Source: DAMCAP01 sp964370205 (lineage in GTDB: Bacteria; Bacillota; Clostridia; Oscillospirales; Ruminococcaceae). From it: DNA of 50,561 nucleotides. The notes under the pieces were generated by a model that saw only the letters and a list, made by a program, of their open reading frames with translations, was not told the DNA's origin and did no database searches. The DNA is taken from the NCBI GenBank assembly GCA_964370205.1, contig CAYJIK010000007.1:1-50561 (forward strand), given 5' to 3'. Positions 17,887-26,342 of this stretch are shown piece after piece (positions within the stretch are counted from its first letter, which is position 1; every line of letters begins with the position of its first letter). A program made the translations under genes and the position numbers.

Positions 17887-19017
17887 ATGGATTACTATGT
17901 TTACATCAAAAAGGCGGTAGTGGGGGTGTGTATCTCCCTTCTATCTGTCGGAATAATAATGCTTGCTCGGATGTCCGAAACGTGGACAGAACTTTTCTAC
18001 TCAAACGGTATTTACAACTACATACGGAGGGCGATATCGTACATAAGCGGACTATTCCCGTTCTCGCTAGCTGAGATTGTGCTGTTAGTGCTTGTGGTGG
18101 GGATAGTGGCATACTTTACTGTGAAAATCACAAAAGCGATTAAGGGCGACAAGTTTAAAACTGTTGTAGGGGTGGCTGACGCCACGTTATCCATCTTGAC
18201 GGACATTTTCGTGGCAGTTTCCGTGGTTATATTGGCTTTTTGCATACTGTGTGCCCCAAACTACTACAGAGAGAGCTTTGCGGACAGTGCAGGTTACAAC
18301 GTGACAGACACCACTTCGGCGGAACTAAGCAGGATGACCACAGCGCTTGCCTTACAGCTTAACAGCTTAGCCGAGCAGGTGGAGTTTGACGAAGAAGGTG
18401 AGTTGCTTGTTGGTATGAAGATGGGAGAGGTGTCCGAGATGGCACTGGTTGGCTTTAACAGTTTAGGCGAGGAGTACTCGATGGCGGAGTCGTATGTAGA
18501 GCCTAAGAGTATGATGTTTTCGACTGTTATGTCCTATTTTAGATTAGCAGGCTTCTACTTTCCGTATACCACCGAGCCGAATATAAACACCGCTATGCCG
18601 ATGCAGGAGATACCTTCCACCATGATGCATGAGCTTACCCATACAGTGGGGCATATGCGAGAGGATGAGGCGAACTTTGTGGCTTTTTTAGCGTGCCGAG
18701 AGTCAGAGATGCCGGAGTTTAAGTATAGCGGTTATCTGCTTGCGTTTAATCACTCGATAAGCGCCCTTTATTCTGCGGATACTGAACTGTTTAACGAAGT
18801 ATATGCGCTACTGTCCCCGACAGTGCGGAAGAGCATGACAAACAGTTCAGAATACTGGAAACAGTTTGAGACGCCATTAGCTGAAGTGTCCGAGGCGATA
18901 AACGATACATACTTAAAAGTGAACAATCAGACAGACGGTACACGCAGTTACGGCAGGGTGGTAGATCTACTTATCGCCGAACACCGTGACAACCAAATGA
19001 ACGGGAAGAAGTTTTAG
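17887..19017 (+). CDS. DUF3810 membrane protein with a metalloprotease-like HELTH motif
   Basis: A 376-residue protein matching the DUF3810 pattern. Three hydrophobic helices occupy about residues 8-30, 55-80 and 95-120. A C-terminal extracytoplasmic domain follows, with HELTH at residues 248-252 and a downstream Glu-rich segment (REDEANFVAFLA) that could supply the third zinc ligand, as in gluzincins. This suggests a membrane-anchored zinc peptidase, but activity of the family is not established to my knowledge. The ATG at 17887 follows AAAGGAAGGT. A gap of 220 bp before it shows no clear promoter. Confidence 0.85.
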   Translation: MDYYVYIKKAVVGVCISLLSVGIIMLARMSETWTELFYSNGIYNYIRRAISYISGLFPFSLAEIVLLVLVVGIVAYFTVKITKAIKGDKFKTVVGVADATLSILTDIFVAVSVVILAFCILCAPNYYRESFADSAGYNVTDTTSAELSRMTTALALQLNSLAEQVEFDEEGELLVGMKMGEVSEMALVGFNSLGEEYSMAESYVEPKSMMFSTVMSYFRLAGFYFPYTTEPNINTAMPMQEIPSTMMHELTHTVGHMREDEANFVAFLACRESEMPEFKYSGYLLAFNHSISALYSADTELFNEVYALLSPTVRKSMTNSSEYWKQFETPLAEVSEAINDTYLKVNNQTDGTRSYGRVVDLLIAEHRDNQMNGKKF

Positions 19018-19110
19018 CCTCCATGTGCAAAAAGATACACAGCTTTACGCTTTAGCAGTTAGCTGTTTGTATTGGTTTTAGTGTAAAATGAACAGGAAGG
19101 CGGTGACACT

Positions 19111-19536
19111 ATGAAGCTATCCGACTTTGAAAGATGGCATCCTTTTGATAATCTGGCTAGAATGTACCACTTTGATAAGGTGGAGCATGGCATAGAGCTT
19201 ACTGTTAAGCTCAAAATAGCGCAGGGGTACGGTGATAAAGACTCGGCTAGACAGTTGCAGATTTCTTTCAGTAGATATAGCTCGTACATGGTGACGGACG
19301 AGAGTTACAGCGATGGTTTTTGGTCGAGTGACCCGACTGACGTTTGGACATTTTATCGCAGTTACGATTCGCCGTACATCAACTACCTGAAAGAAAGCAG
19401 TATGTTGTTTGCTGACACAGTAAAGAATGCCACCCACTATGCTTTTGTTACAACCGAGTCGGTGGTGCATGTTGTAAGCGACGTGCCACCCTTTTTAAGC
19501 CAAGCAAGCCATACCGGCCTAATGCGTCGCCAGTAG
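19111..19536 (+). CDS. Hypothetical small soluble protein
   Basis: An unrecognised 141-residue protein. No signal peptide or membrane segment is seen, and it is rich in aromatic residues (Tyr, Phe, Trp), with alternating hydrophobic strands such as HGIELTVKLKIAQGYG and ARQLQISFSRYSSYMV, suggesting a small beta-rich fold. Cysteine is absent. The ATG at 19111 follows AGGAAGGCGGTGA. It lies 93 bp after the DUF3810 gene and 97 bp before the Amidase_6 gene in the same direction. It is probably real because of the start signal and frame length, but no function is offered. Confidence 0.65.
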   Translation: MKLSDFERWHPFDNLARMYHFDKVEHGIELTVKLKIAQGYGDKDSARQLQISFSRYSSYMVTDESYSDGFWSSDPTDVWTFYRSYDSPYINYLKESSMLFADTVKNATHYAFVTTESVVHVVSDVPPFLSQASHTGLMRRQ

Positions 19537-19633
19537 TATTGTTTGACATCATTGTAGCGGCATAACAAGTTAGCCTTTGAATGTTTTGACACGGTCGAAG
19601 GTTAGCAATTGATTTAAGATGTGAGGTAAAAGT

Positions 19634-20657
19634 ATGAAATGCCGTGTACTTTTGTTATTGATGTTATCTGTCTTGCTTGCTGTGACTTCTGTGGCGGCCG
19701 CACCGCATGACGAGTTTGCTACTGTTTCGGAGGAGACAACCGATTATATTGGGGCTGTGGCAGGAGCGGACGGATACATTGGTACAGTGGTGCTAAACAC
19801 AGAGGGGTACAATGTCTCCCTCGCCACCCGAAGCACGATTTTGAGCTATATGTACGACTACTATGAATCGCTCGCTCACCTGTATCAAGGTGACCCGACT
19901 GTGTATTTCGCGGAAGGTAACGATAATTTTGCGGCGGTGGATTATGCTGTGTGGGAACTAATGTATATGTTTAGAGCCATGCAGAATAATTATCTAACTC
20001 TGGACAGTTACCACTGCACTATGGAGGTCATCGATTATACCGAGACGGAAGAATACACAGAAGTGACGCTGAATGAAACCATTGAGCAGTATTTCACTCA
20101 TACTGACGGAGCGTGTACAGAGCAGGTCAATATACTTCACACCTTTCGCATTAAGCATAGTGAGGGGTATGCAAAGATAGTTTATCACTACATAGACAAC
20201 CGCTTTTACGAGTACTTCATCGAAGTGGTCATGGACGACCCTNNNNNNNNNNNNNNNNNNNNNNNNNNNNNNNNNNNNNNNNNNNNNNNNNNNNNNNNNN
20301 NNNNNNNNNNNNNNNNNNNNNNNNNNNNNNNNNNNNNNNNNNTACGCTACAGGACGTTCTCCTTCCTGGGCAGGGGTGGAAGAGTTCTACCAATATGCGC
20401 AGACCAATAGCGGTTACGGTATGGTGACTATCCCCGATGCGCCGTACCTTTCAGGCGAAGTGGGGGACATACTGCAAATGGGCTTCAAAGATGAATGGCT
20501 ACACACAGTGGTAATCGGCGAAGTTGTAAAAGACGACGACGGTAACGTCATTGACTATCTCATATACTCAAACACTGCCGACCAAGCGTTGTACCCTGCT
20601 TCTGCGTATCCGTACACTATGCATAGGATTATAAAGGTTGTCGGTTATAATGAGTGA
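19634..20657 (+). CDS. Secreted Amidase_6-domain protein, interrupted by an assembly gap
   Basis: The N-terminus is a classical signal peptide (hydrophobic LLLLMLSVLLAV ending VAAAPHD). A helical and strand segment of about 180 residues follows before the gap. After the gap the frame resumes with SPSWAGVEEFYQYAQ, a GDILQMGF turn, HTVVIGEVV and a final YSNTAD and RIIKVVGYN, the pattern of the Pfam putative amidase domain (Amidase_6), a papain-like fold. The His of HTVVIG is the likely catalytic base. The usual catalytic Cys (in a D-C-x-N-F-x-S type motif) would fall in the missing part. The N count is nominal, so the two halves need not be in the same numerical frame. A sporulation or cell-wall role is plausible but unproven. 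Confidence 0.75.
20243..20342. other. Assembly gap (100 N)
   Basis: Exactly 100 N, the conventional placeholder for a gap of unknown size. It interrupts the Amidase_6 gene at its expected catalytic Cys region. Confidence 0.99.
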
Positions 20658-20752
20658 TGTTGTCTGCCCCCCTCGATACTGTAACAGCATCTGCGATTTT
20701 TCACGTTTTCGGAGTTTTGTACAAAATTATTACATTTTGATTTTTAGTGTAT

Positions 20753-20778
20753 AAACCCCTTTTATTTAAAGGGGTTTT
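20753..20778 (+). terminator. Terminator after the Amidase_6 gene
   Basis: AAACCCCTTT (20753-20762) pairs perfectly with AAAGGGGTTT (20768-20777) across a 5-nt loop, with T residues at its end. A TATAAT box lies just downstream at 20783-20788 and may start the zapA transcript, though no good -35 is visible. Confidence 0.75.
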
Positions 20779-20831
20779 GTAGTATAATTTTATGATAGAT
20801 AAGAAATAGATTTTAACTATGAAAGGTGGGA

Positions 20832-20888
20832 ATGAAACGTGCTGAAAGCGGTGGTTTGCACGGCGTTTCAGTGTGTTACATGCTATGA
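20832..20888 (+). CDS. Possible leader peptide coupled to zapA
   Basis: An 18-codon frame (MKRAESGGLHGVSVCYML) starts with ATG at 20832, directly after GAAAGGTGGG, the only good ribosome site in this leader. Its TGA at 20886-20888 overlaps the zapA ATG at 20885 as ATGA. The zapA start itself lacks a ribosome site. That arrangement fits translational coupling. The peptide resembles nothing known to me. Confidence 0.4.
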   Translation: MKRAESGGLHGVSVCYML

Positions 20889-21226
20889 ATAGAATAAAAA
20901 TTACGATAATGGACTCTACTTATGTTATTACAACCTCGGAGGAGGAGAGCTACCTACATGACCTCGCTTCTAAACTAAACAATCAGCTTCAAGAGATGAT
21001 GGAAAACAATACAAGACTATCTCTGACCGACGCACTTGTGCTCTGCTCTATAAACTACCTTGACCTGAAAAACAGGAGCGAAGAATCAGCTGACAACATG
21101 AGAAGTCAGCTAGCCGAGTATCTCGAAGATGCCGCCCGTGCTCGTATAGAGCTTGAGGAGGCAAACCGAGAGGTGCTTAAACTAAAGAGAAGCCTCGAAG
21201 CACTGTCGGGCAGTGAACATGCGTAA
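20885..21226 (+). CDS. zapA: Cell division protein ZapA
   Basis: Small FtsZ-ring-associated protein that bundles FtsZ filaments. The N-terminal globular part (RIKITIMDSTYVITTSEEESYLHDL) is followed by a long heptad-rich coiled coil to the end, as in the family. The length is 113 residues from the ATG at 20885. An in-frame GTG at 20873 exists, but the ATG gives the usual ZapA N-terminus. The ATG has no Shine-Dalgarno of its own and overlaps the stop of an upstream 18-codon frame. The C-terminus overlaps the U32 gene start by a few bases, so the two are in one operon, an arrangement common in Firmicutes. Confidence 0.88.
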   Translation: MNRIKITIMDSTYVITTSEEESYLHDLASKLNNQLQEMMENNTRLSLTDALVLCSINYLDLKNRSEESADNMRSQLAEYLEDAARARIELEEANREVLKLKRSLEALSGSEHA

Positions 21227-23021
21227 GCTACCGGAAATTCTTGCGCCTGCCGGTAACTTTGAAAGCCTTGTAGCGGCGGTGCAGAGCGGAGCGGACGCTG
21301 TTTACCTTGGTAGTTCGGGTTTTAACGCAAGAGCGTCAGCGGCGAACTTCCACGGAGATGACCTCAGGCGTGCCTGCGACTACTGCCACAGCTTTGGCGT
21401 TACTGTCTACCTCACTGTCAATACGCTTGTGTACGACCGTGAGTTTAACGAGCTTGCTGAGGTGCTGAAAACAGCGGCATTGTCCGGGGTGGACGCTATC
21501 ATTGTGCAGGATATGGCTGTTTTGCAAGTGGCGAAGCAGATGATACCTGATATGGAGCTTCACTCGTCCACGCAGCAGTCCATCACAGAAAAGCGGTCAC
21601 TTTTGACAGCGGCAAAACTCGGCTTTTCGAGGGCGGTGGTGGCTAGAGAGTTGTCAAAGGCTGAACTGAAAGAACTGGTTAACGATGAAATTGAAGTGGA
21701 GGCGTTTATACACGGAGCACACTGTATGAGCGTTTCGGGACAGTGTTATATGAGCCTGTTCCTAGGTGGAAGAAGCGGGAACAGAGGTAACTGCGCCCAA
21801 CCATGTCGATTGCCTTTTAAGGTGGGGAATGACGCAAAAGCACTTAGCGGATACGCTCTGTCTCTTAAGGATATGTCAGTGGTGGAGCGTGCAGGCGAGT
21901 TTGCGGAAATCGGAATAGCCGCCCTTAAAATTGAGGGACGACTTAAAGGCCCACGCTATGTGTCGACAGCAGTCACCGCAGTGGGGGACAGTCTGGATGG
22001 CAAAACCCCTGACATGAACCTACTCCGCAACGTGTTTTCAAGGAGTGGCTTTACATCAGGCTACTTTGACGGTAAGCTTGATCGCTCTATGTTTGGTGTC
22101 CGCAGGGCAGAAGACATCACAAGCTCTAAACAATCGGCGACAGAATACACACCCACCGAGGAGCGCACCCCCTTAGCAACTCCGATAACGAAACAGTACG
22201 AAGTAAAACCATTTACATTTACAAAGCCAAAAAAGCAAAAAAACACCACCCCAAAACTAAGAGCAAGGTTTCCTGCACATCAAATGCTGTCCACTGACCT
22301 ATGCGAGCAGTTCGAGCGGATAACCATGCCGCCTACACAGCTACTTAAAGCTATAGAAAAACGGATGATATCGGTAGAAAAGGCGCAGGTGGAGATACCG
22401 AGGATAATGTTCCTCGGTGACGAAGAACGGCTGATGCCTACACTTAAGAAGCTACACTCGCTGGGTGTGGCTTACGGTGTTGTAGGGAGTTTAGGGGCAA
22501 CCTCTTTACTTACCGAGCTTGGTATGAAATCGGTGGGTGGTTTTTCGCTCAACATCACAAACTCGCTCAGTCTAAAGACGTATGCCGAATTGGGGCTGTG
22601 TGAAGCGGAACTGTCTGTGGAGGGGCATATAAAAGACCTGTCCGCTGTCAGTGGAGATATAAAAGTAGGGGTTATCGGTTACGGTCATATACCTGTAATG
22701 GCACTCCGAAACTGTCCCAATAAATCGGTGAACGGTTGCGCTGAGTGCAAAAACCGAAACGGCAGTGCGTTTTTGACGGATAGGATGGGTAAGCAGTTTA
22801 AACTCTCCTGTAATTCGGGGTTTTGTGAAGTGTTTAACCCTGTGCCGTTATACATGGGTGACAAGCCTGAAAACCTTCGTGGGTTTGACTTTGCTACCCT
22901 CTATTTCACAGGTGAAAGTAGGCAGAGATGCGAGGAGGTCACAAGGTTATTTGCACAGTCACAACCGCTTAAAGGTGATTTTACCCGAGGCGTGTACCTA
23001 AAAGGACTTAGTAAGACGTAG
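21219..23021 (+). CDS. U32 family peptidase-like protein (RNA hydroxylation, TrhP/RlhA type)
   Basis: Members of this family hydroxylate RNA: TrhP makes 5-hydroxyuridine at tRNA wobble positions, and RlhA modifies 23S rRNA. The protein has 600 residues. The N-terminal TIM-barrel region shows LAPAGNFESLVAAVQSGADAVY. The U32 signature with conserved cysteines is present (HGAHCMSVSGQCYMS, then NRGNCAQPCRLPF), and the two later cysteines plus a C-terminal CAECKN and SGFCEVF may complete an iron-sulphur site. The C-terminal half matches the extended DUF3656-type form. The start may be ATG 21219 or GTG 21213; both overlap zapA. Whether tRNA or rRNA is the target cannot be told. Confidence 0.9.
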   Translation: MRKLPEILAPAGNFESLVAAVQSGADAVYLGSSGFNARASAANFHGDDLRRACDYCHSFGVTVYLTVNTLVYDREFNELAEVLKTAALSGVDAIIVQDMAVLQVAKQMIPDMELHSSTQQSITEKRSLLTAAKLGFSRAVVARELSKAELKELVNDEIEVEAFIHGAHCMSVSGQCYMSLFLGGRSGNRGNCAQPCRLPFKVGNDAKALSGYALSLKDMSVVERAGEFAEIGIAALKIEGRLKGPRYVSTAVTAVGDSLDGKTPDMNLLRNVFSRSGFTSGYFDGKLDRSMFGVRRAEDITSSKQSATEYTPTEERTPLATPITKQYEVKPFTFTKPKKQKNTTPKLRARFPAHQMLSTDLCEQFERITMPPTQLLKAIEKRMISVEKAQVEIPRIMFLGDEERLMPTLKKLHSLGVAYGVVGSLGATSLLTELGMKSVGGFSLNITNSLSLKTYAELGLCEAELSVEGHIKDLSAVSGDIKVGVIGYGHIPVMALRNCPNKSVNGCAECKNRNGSAFLTDRMGKQFKLSCNSGFCEVFNPVPLYMGDKPENLRGFDFATLYFTGESRQRCEEVTRLFAQSQPLKGDFTRGVYLKGLSKT

Positions 23022-23080
23022 TGATTTTGTGGAACAATTTTGACAGTGTTTGACACATATATTGAAAGGACTTACACAGA

Positions 23081-23521
23081 GTGGAGCAGTTGTTGATAAA
23101 AAAAGTGAGAGAGCAAGCAGTTACCCCTACCCGTGGTAGTGTGGAAAGTGCAGGACTGGATATATCCGCCTGCATAGATGAGCCGTTTACGCTTGAACCG
23201 TGGCAAAAAACATTGATACCGACAGGTATAGCGGTGGCGTTACCCAGTGGGACGGTGGGGCTTATGTGCGGTCGTAGCGGACTTGGCACAAAGTTTGGCG
23301 TTTCACTCTCAAACGGCGTGGGAGTGATAGACAGCGACTATAGAGGCGAACTGCATGTAGGTCTGGTAAACCGCAGTGACACCCCCTACGTAATAAAACC
23401 GTCCGAGAGGATAGCACAGCTGCTTGTCGTCCCGATTATGCTACCTACTGTGGTTCTAACGGACAGTTTAGACGAAACAGAGCGCGGGGAAAATGGTTTA
23501 GGCTCTACGGGACGAAATTAG
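23081..23521 (+). CDS. dut: dUTP diphosphatase
   Basis: Trimeric dUTPase that hydrolyses dUTP to dUMP, preventing uracil incorporation and feeding dTMP synthesis. All five family motifs are visible in order in 146 residues: AGLDISA, GRSGLGTKFGV, GVIDSDYRGE, RIAQLLVVPI and the flexible C-terminal RGENGLGSTGRN. Motif 2 has Gly-Thr where Ala/Ser is more usual, a mild variation. The GTG at 23081 is preceded by GAAAGGA at 23064-23070. It follows the U32 gene by 60 bp. Confidence 0.95.
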   Translation: MEQLLIKKVREQAVTPTRGSVESAGLDISACIDEPFTLEPWQKTLIPTGIAVALPSGTVGLMCGRSGLGTKFGVSLSNGVGVIDSDYRGELHVGLVNRSDTPYVIKPSERIAQLLVVPIMLPTVVLTDSLDETERGENGLGSTGRN

Positions 23522-23751
23522 TTTGAAATAAGATTTCGGAACAGCAGTTTTGTTCTCTTCGGCACGGACTCAGTTTTTTGACATGTTAACGATATGCTTA
23601 AAAATGCAAAATTTTCAGCGAGGACTCGCCGTTAAAGTGTTATGTGCAAATATAGTGCGAATAATAATAAAAACCCTATAAAAAATGAAAAGAAACGCAT
23701 AAAGGTAAAGCCTAACTGATAGTGCTTTAACTGTGTGTGTCGGATATGAAT

Positions 23752-24315
23752 ATGGATATAGTTTTAGCGTCAGCTTCACCGAGAAGGCGAGAGCTGATGA
23801 GATATATAACAGACAACTTCACAGTGGTAACGTCTACAGTGGACGAGTCGATAGTAACAGAACAGTCGGCGGATAAACTGGTTGAGCGCCTTGCGGTGCT
23901 AAAAGCGGAAGAGGTTGCAAAGCATTACCCGAACAGCGTTGTTATAGGCGCTGACACAGTGGTGGTGTGCGATGACACAGTACTCGGCAAACCCACCGAC
24001 AAAGCGGACGCTACAAGGCAACTACGGATGCTGTCAGGGCGTGCCCACAGAGTGCTCACAGCGGTAGCGCTGTGCTACTCCGGCAATACCGAAAGCTACG
24101 TGTCCGAGAGTTTTGTGGAGTTCTATCCACTGTCGGACAGTGAGATAGATCGGTATATAGATAGCGGCGAGCCAATGGACAAGGCAGGAAGCTACGGTAT
24201 CCAAGGGAAAGGAGCACTGTTTATCAAGAGGATAGAGGGTGACTTCTATTCTGTGATGGGGCTACCGTTAAGTTTTGTGAACAGACGGTTAAAACAGCTG
24301 TTTTTGGCCTTCTAA
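23752..24315 (+). CDS. maf: Maf family nucleoside triphosphate pyrophosphatase
   Basis: House-cleaning enzyme of the Maf/YhdE type that hydrolyses dTTP/UTP or modified pyrimidine nucleotides to monophosphates. The N-terminal LASASPRRREL, the central IGADTVVVCDDTVLGKP and the later DKAGSYGIQGKGALFI block are all present. Length is about 187 residues from ATG 23752; in-frame starts at 23737 (GTG) and 23746 (ATG) also exist, and no strong ribosome site separates them. ATG 23752 gives the family's usual M-x-I-x-LASxSPRR start. It precedes mreB, an arrangement common in bacteria. Confidence 0.93.
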   Translation: MDIVLASASPRRRELMRYITDNFTVVTSTVDESIVTEQSADKLVERLAVLKAEEVAKHYPNSVVIGADTVVVCDDTVLGKPTDKADATRQLRMLSGRAHRVLTAVALCYSGNTESYVSESFVEFYPLSDSEIDRYIDSGEPMDKAGSYGIQGKGALFIKRIEGDFYSVMGLPLSFVNRRLKQLFLAF

Positions 24316-24318
24316 TAC

Positions 24319-24348
24319 TTGCCAAAAAGTCGAAAAACGTGTTATATT
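24319..24348 (+). promoter_or_regulatory. Candidate promoter of the mre operon
   Basis: TTGCCA (24319-24324) and TATATT (24343-24348) are 18 bp apart and lie 35 bp before the mreB start, overlapping the end of the maf gene region. Confidence 0.5.
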
Positions 24349-24382
24349 TAAAAGAACATAAAATTGAATGGAGCGAAGAAAA

Positions 24383-25408
24383 ATGTTTTCATTTTCTAAA
24401 GATATAGGTATAGACCTCGGCACCGCTAACACCCTGATATTTATGAAGGGTAAGGGCATTATAATGAGAGAACCCTCAGTTGTGGCGGTGGACACCAAGA
24501 CAGACACCGTGCGCTACGTTGGTAACGACGCTAAAATCGTAATAGGTAGAACACCGAGCTCTATAGTAGCGGTCAGACCGCTTAAGGACGGTGTTATAGC
24601 TGACTTTGATATAACAGCGAGTATGCTACAGATATTCATCAAGAAGGTGTGTGGTAGCATACTGTTTGCACGCCCCAGAGTTATCATTTGTATACCATCG
24701 GGCGTTACCGAAGTTGAGCGCAGGGCGGTACGTTCGGCGGCGATCAAGGCGGGAGCACGTCAGGTGGCTATCATAGAAGAGCCAATGGCGGCGGCTATCG
24801 GCGCAGGGCTACCTGTTGCTGAAGCTACAGGCAGTATGGTTGTTGACATCGGCGGCGGTACCAGTGAGGTTGCTGTTATATCGCTTGGTGGTATAGTTAC
24901 TGCTAAGAGCATCCGTGTCGGTGGTGATGAATTTGACTCCTCCATCATACAGTATATAAAGCGTAGATTTAACCTGCTAATTGGTGAAAGAACAGCTGAG
25001 GAGATCAAGATAAAGGTAGGTTCTGCCTGCGAATATGAAGACGAAGAGCCTATAGACATTAAAGGTCGTAACCTGCTTGACGGTCTACCAAAGAATATCT
25101 CCATACACCCACATGAGGTGAGAGAAGCGCTTGTAGACCCCATTTCCTCCGTTATAGAAGCGGTCAAAAGCACTCTAGAGCGTACCCCCCCGGAACTTGC
25201 TGCTGATATCATCGACCACGGCATAGTGCTCACAGGTGGTGGTGCACTTCTACGTGGGTTGGACAGGCTTATTTCCAAGGAGACCGGCATAATGGTGCGT
25301 ATAGCGGAAGATCCGCTCGACTGCGTAGCAATCGGCACAGGTAGAGTGCTTGACAGCATGGACAGTCGCCTGAGAGAGGTGCTGGCAGAGGACGACAGAA
25401 AGAGATAG
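24383..25408 (+). CDS. mreB: Rod shape-determining protein MreB
   Basis: Bacterial actin that organises cell-wall elongation under the membrane. The phosphate-1 loop DIGIDLGTANTLI, connect-1, phosphate-2 (VVDIGGGTSEVAVIS) and adenosine-binding (GIVLTGGGALLRGLD) actin signatures are all present. It has 341 residues. The ATG at 24383 is preferred to the in-frame ATG at 24368, because GGAG at 24370-24373 gives a 9-nt gap and MFSFSKDIGIDLGTAN is the usual start. It heads the order mreB-mreC-mreD-PBP2. Confidence 0.97.
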   Translation: MFSFSKDIGIDLGTANTLIFMKGKGIIMREPSVVAVDTKTDTVRYVGNDAKIVIGRTPSSIVAVRPLKDGVIADFDITASMLQIFIKKVCGSILFARPRVIICIPSGVTEVERRAVRSAAIKAGARQVAIIEEPMAAAIGAGLPVAEATGSMVVDIGGGTSEVAVISLGGIVTAKSIRVGGDEFDSSIIQYIKRRFNLLIGERTAEEIKIKVGSACEYEDEEPIDIKGRNLLDGLPKNISIHPHEVREALVDPISSVIEAVKSTLERTPPELAADIIDHGIVLTGGGALLRGLDRLISKETGIMVRIAEDPLDCVAIGTGRVLDSMDSRLREVLAEDDRKR

Positions 25409-25414
25409 TATGCA

Positions 25415-26299
25415 GTGAAAGCATTCTTTAGCAGTATAAGGTTTAAAGTGTTTTTTGTTATATCGGTGGTGCTGATATCGTTCATGGTACGTGCCGCTTG
25501 GGAGGAAGACTCCGCCGGTTTTATTAAAAAGACGGTGGGTGTGGTTGTCACGCCCATAACCACTGTAACTACGAACATTAACAACGCTTTTTCCGACTTT
25601 TTCGGTGGAATATCTGACATGTTCACAATGGCAGAGGAAAACACTGCCTTAAAACAAGAAATTATAGAGCTCAATAATAAGCTTGTGGAAATGGAACGGC
25701 TTGAAACCGAGAACAAACAGCTAAGAGAGTATCTGGGCATTAAAGAGAACAACGAAGATTTTGAAATAGTCACGTCCCTAGTCGTGGGACGAGACAGCAC
25801 GGAACGTTTCTTTTCCTTCACCATAGACCGAGGCTCTATACACGGTGTGTCGGTGGGCGACCCTGTCATAAGCTCGTTCGGGCTGATAGGCGTTGTGGCG
25901 GAAACGGCTCTTGTGAATAGTACAGTGCATACGATACTTGACCCTAATGTGAATGTTGGTGTTATTTCGGTGAGAAACGGTGAGGTGGGTTCTACAGGTG
26001 GAACCGCTACGCTGTCACTGGAGAATATGCTCGAAGTGTCCTACCTGCCACGTGACTCGGAGATTATAGTAAATGACATTATGGTGACTTCAGGTATCGG
26101 AGGCTTTTTCCCAAAGGATCTGATTGTTGGGCAGGTTAAAGAGGTTGCGACGGAAAGTCACGGCCTTTCGCAGTACGCTGTTGTAGAGCCACTTGGTGAT
26201 GTGCGCAATGTGAAAGAGGTAATGATTATCACCGACTTTGACGGTAAACACTCTAACGTCTTGCAGGAAGCTGAAAGCGGTGAACCTGCTGTGGAGTAA
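25415..26299 (+). CDS. mreC: Rod shape-determining protein MreC
   Basis: Membrane-anchored scaffold of the elongasome. One transmembrane helix lies at about residues 8-25 (VFFVISVVLISFMV). A coiled coil follows at about 68-105 (ENTALKQEIIELNNKLVEMERLE is its core region), then the beta-rich MreC domain with GRDSTERFFSFTIDRGS and GLIGVVAE. It has 294 residues and starts with GTG only 6 bp after mreB, so it is co-transcribed. No own ribosome site is strong; translation is probably coupled to mreB. Confidence 0.95.
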   Translation: MKAFFSSIRFKVFFVISVVLISFMVRAAWEEDSAGFIKKTVGVVVTPITTVTTNINNAFSDFFGGISDMFTMAEENTALKQEIIELNNKLVEMERLETENKQLREYLGIKENNEDFEIVTSLVVGRDSTERFFSFTIDRGSIHGVSVGDPVISSFGLIGVVAETALVNSTVHTILDPNVNVGVISVRNGEVGSTGGTATLSLENMLEVSYLPRDSEIIVNDIMVTSGIGGFFPKDLIVGQVKEVATESHGLSQYAVVEPLGDVRNVKEVMIITDFDGKHSNVLQEAESGEPAVE

Positions 26300-26342
26300 T
26301 GATAAGGCAGAGGTTGACAGCGCAGAAAGGTGGTAATACTCT

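Noticed and set aside
24760..25869. 369-residue minus-strand frame opposite mreB and mreC
   Set aside because: It runs antisense to two unmistakable genes and has Ser/Ile-rich shadow composition.
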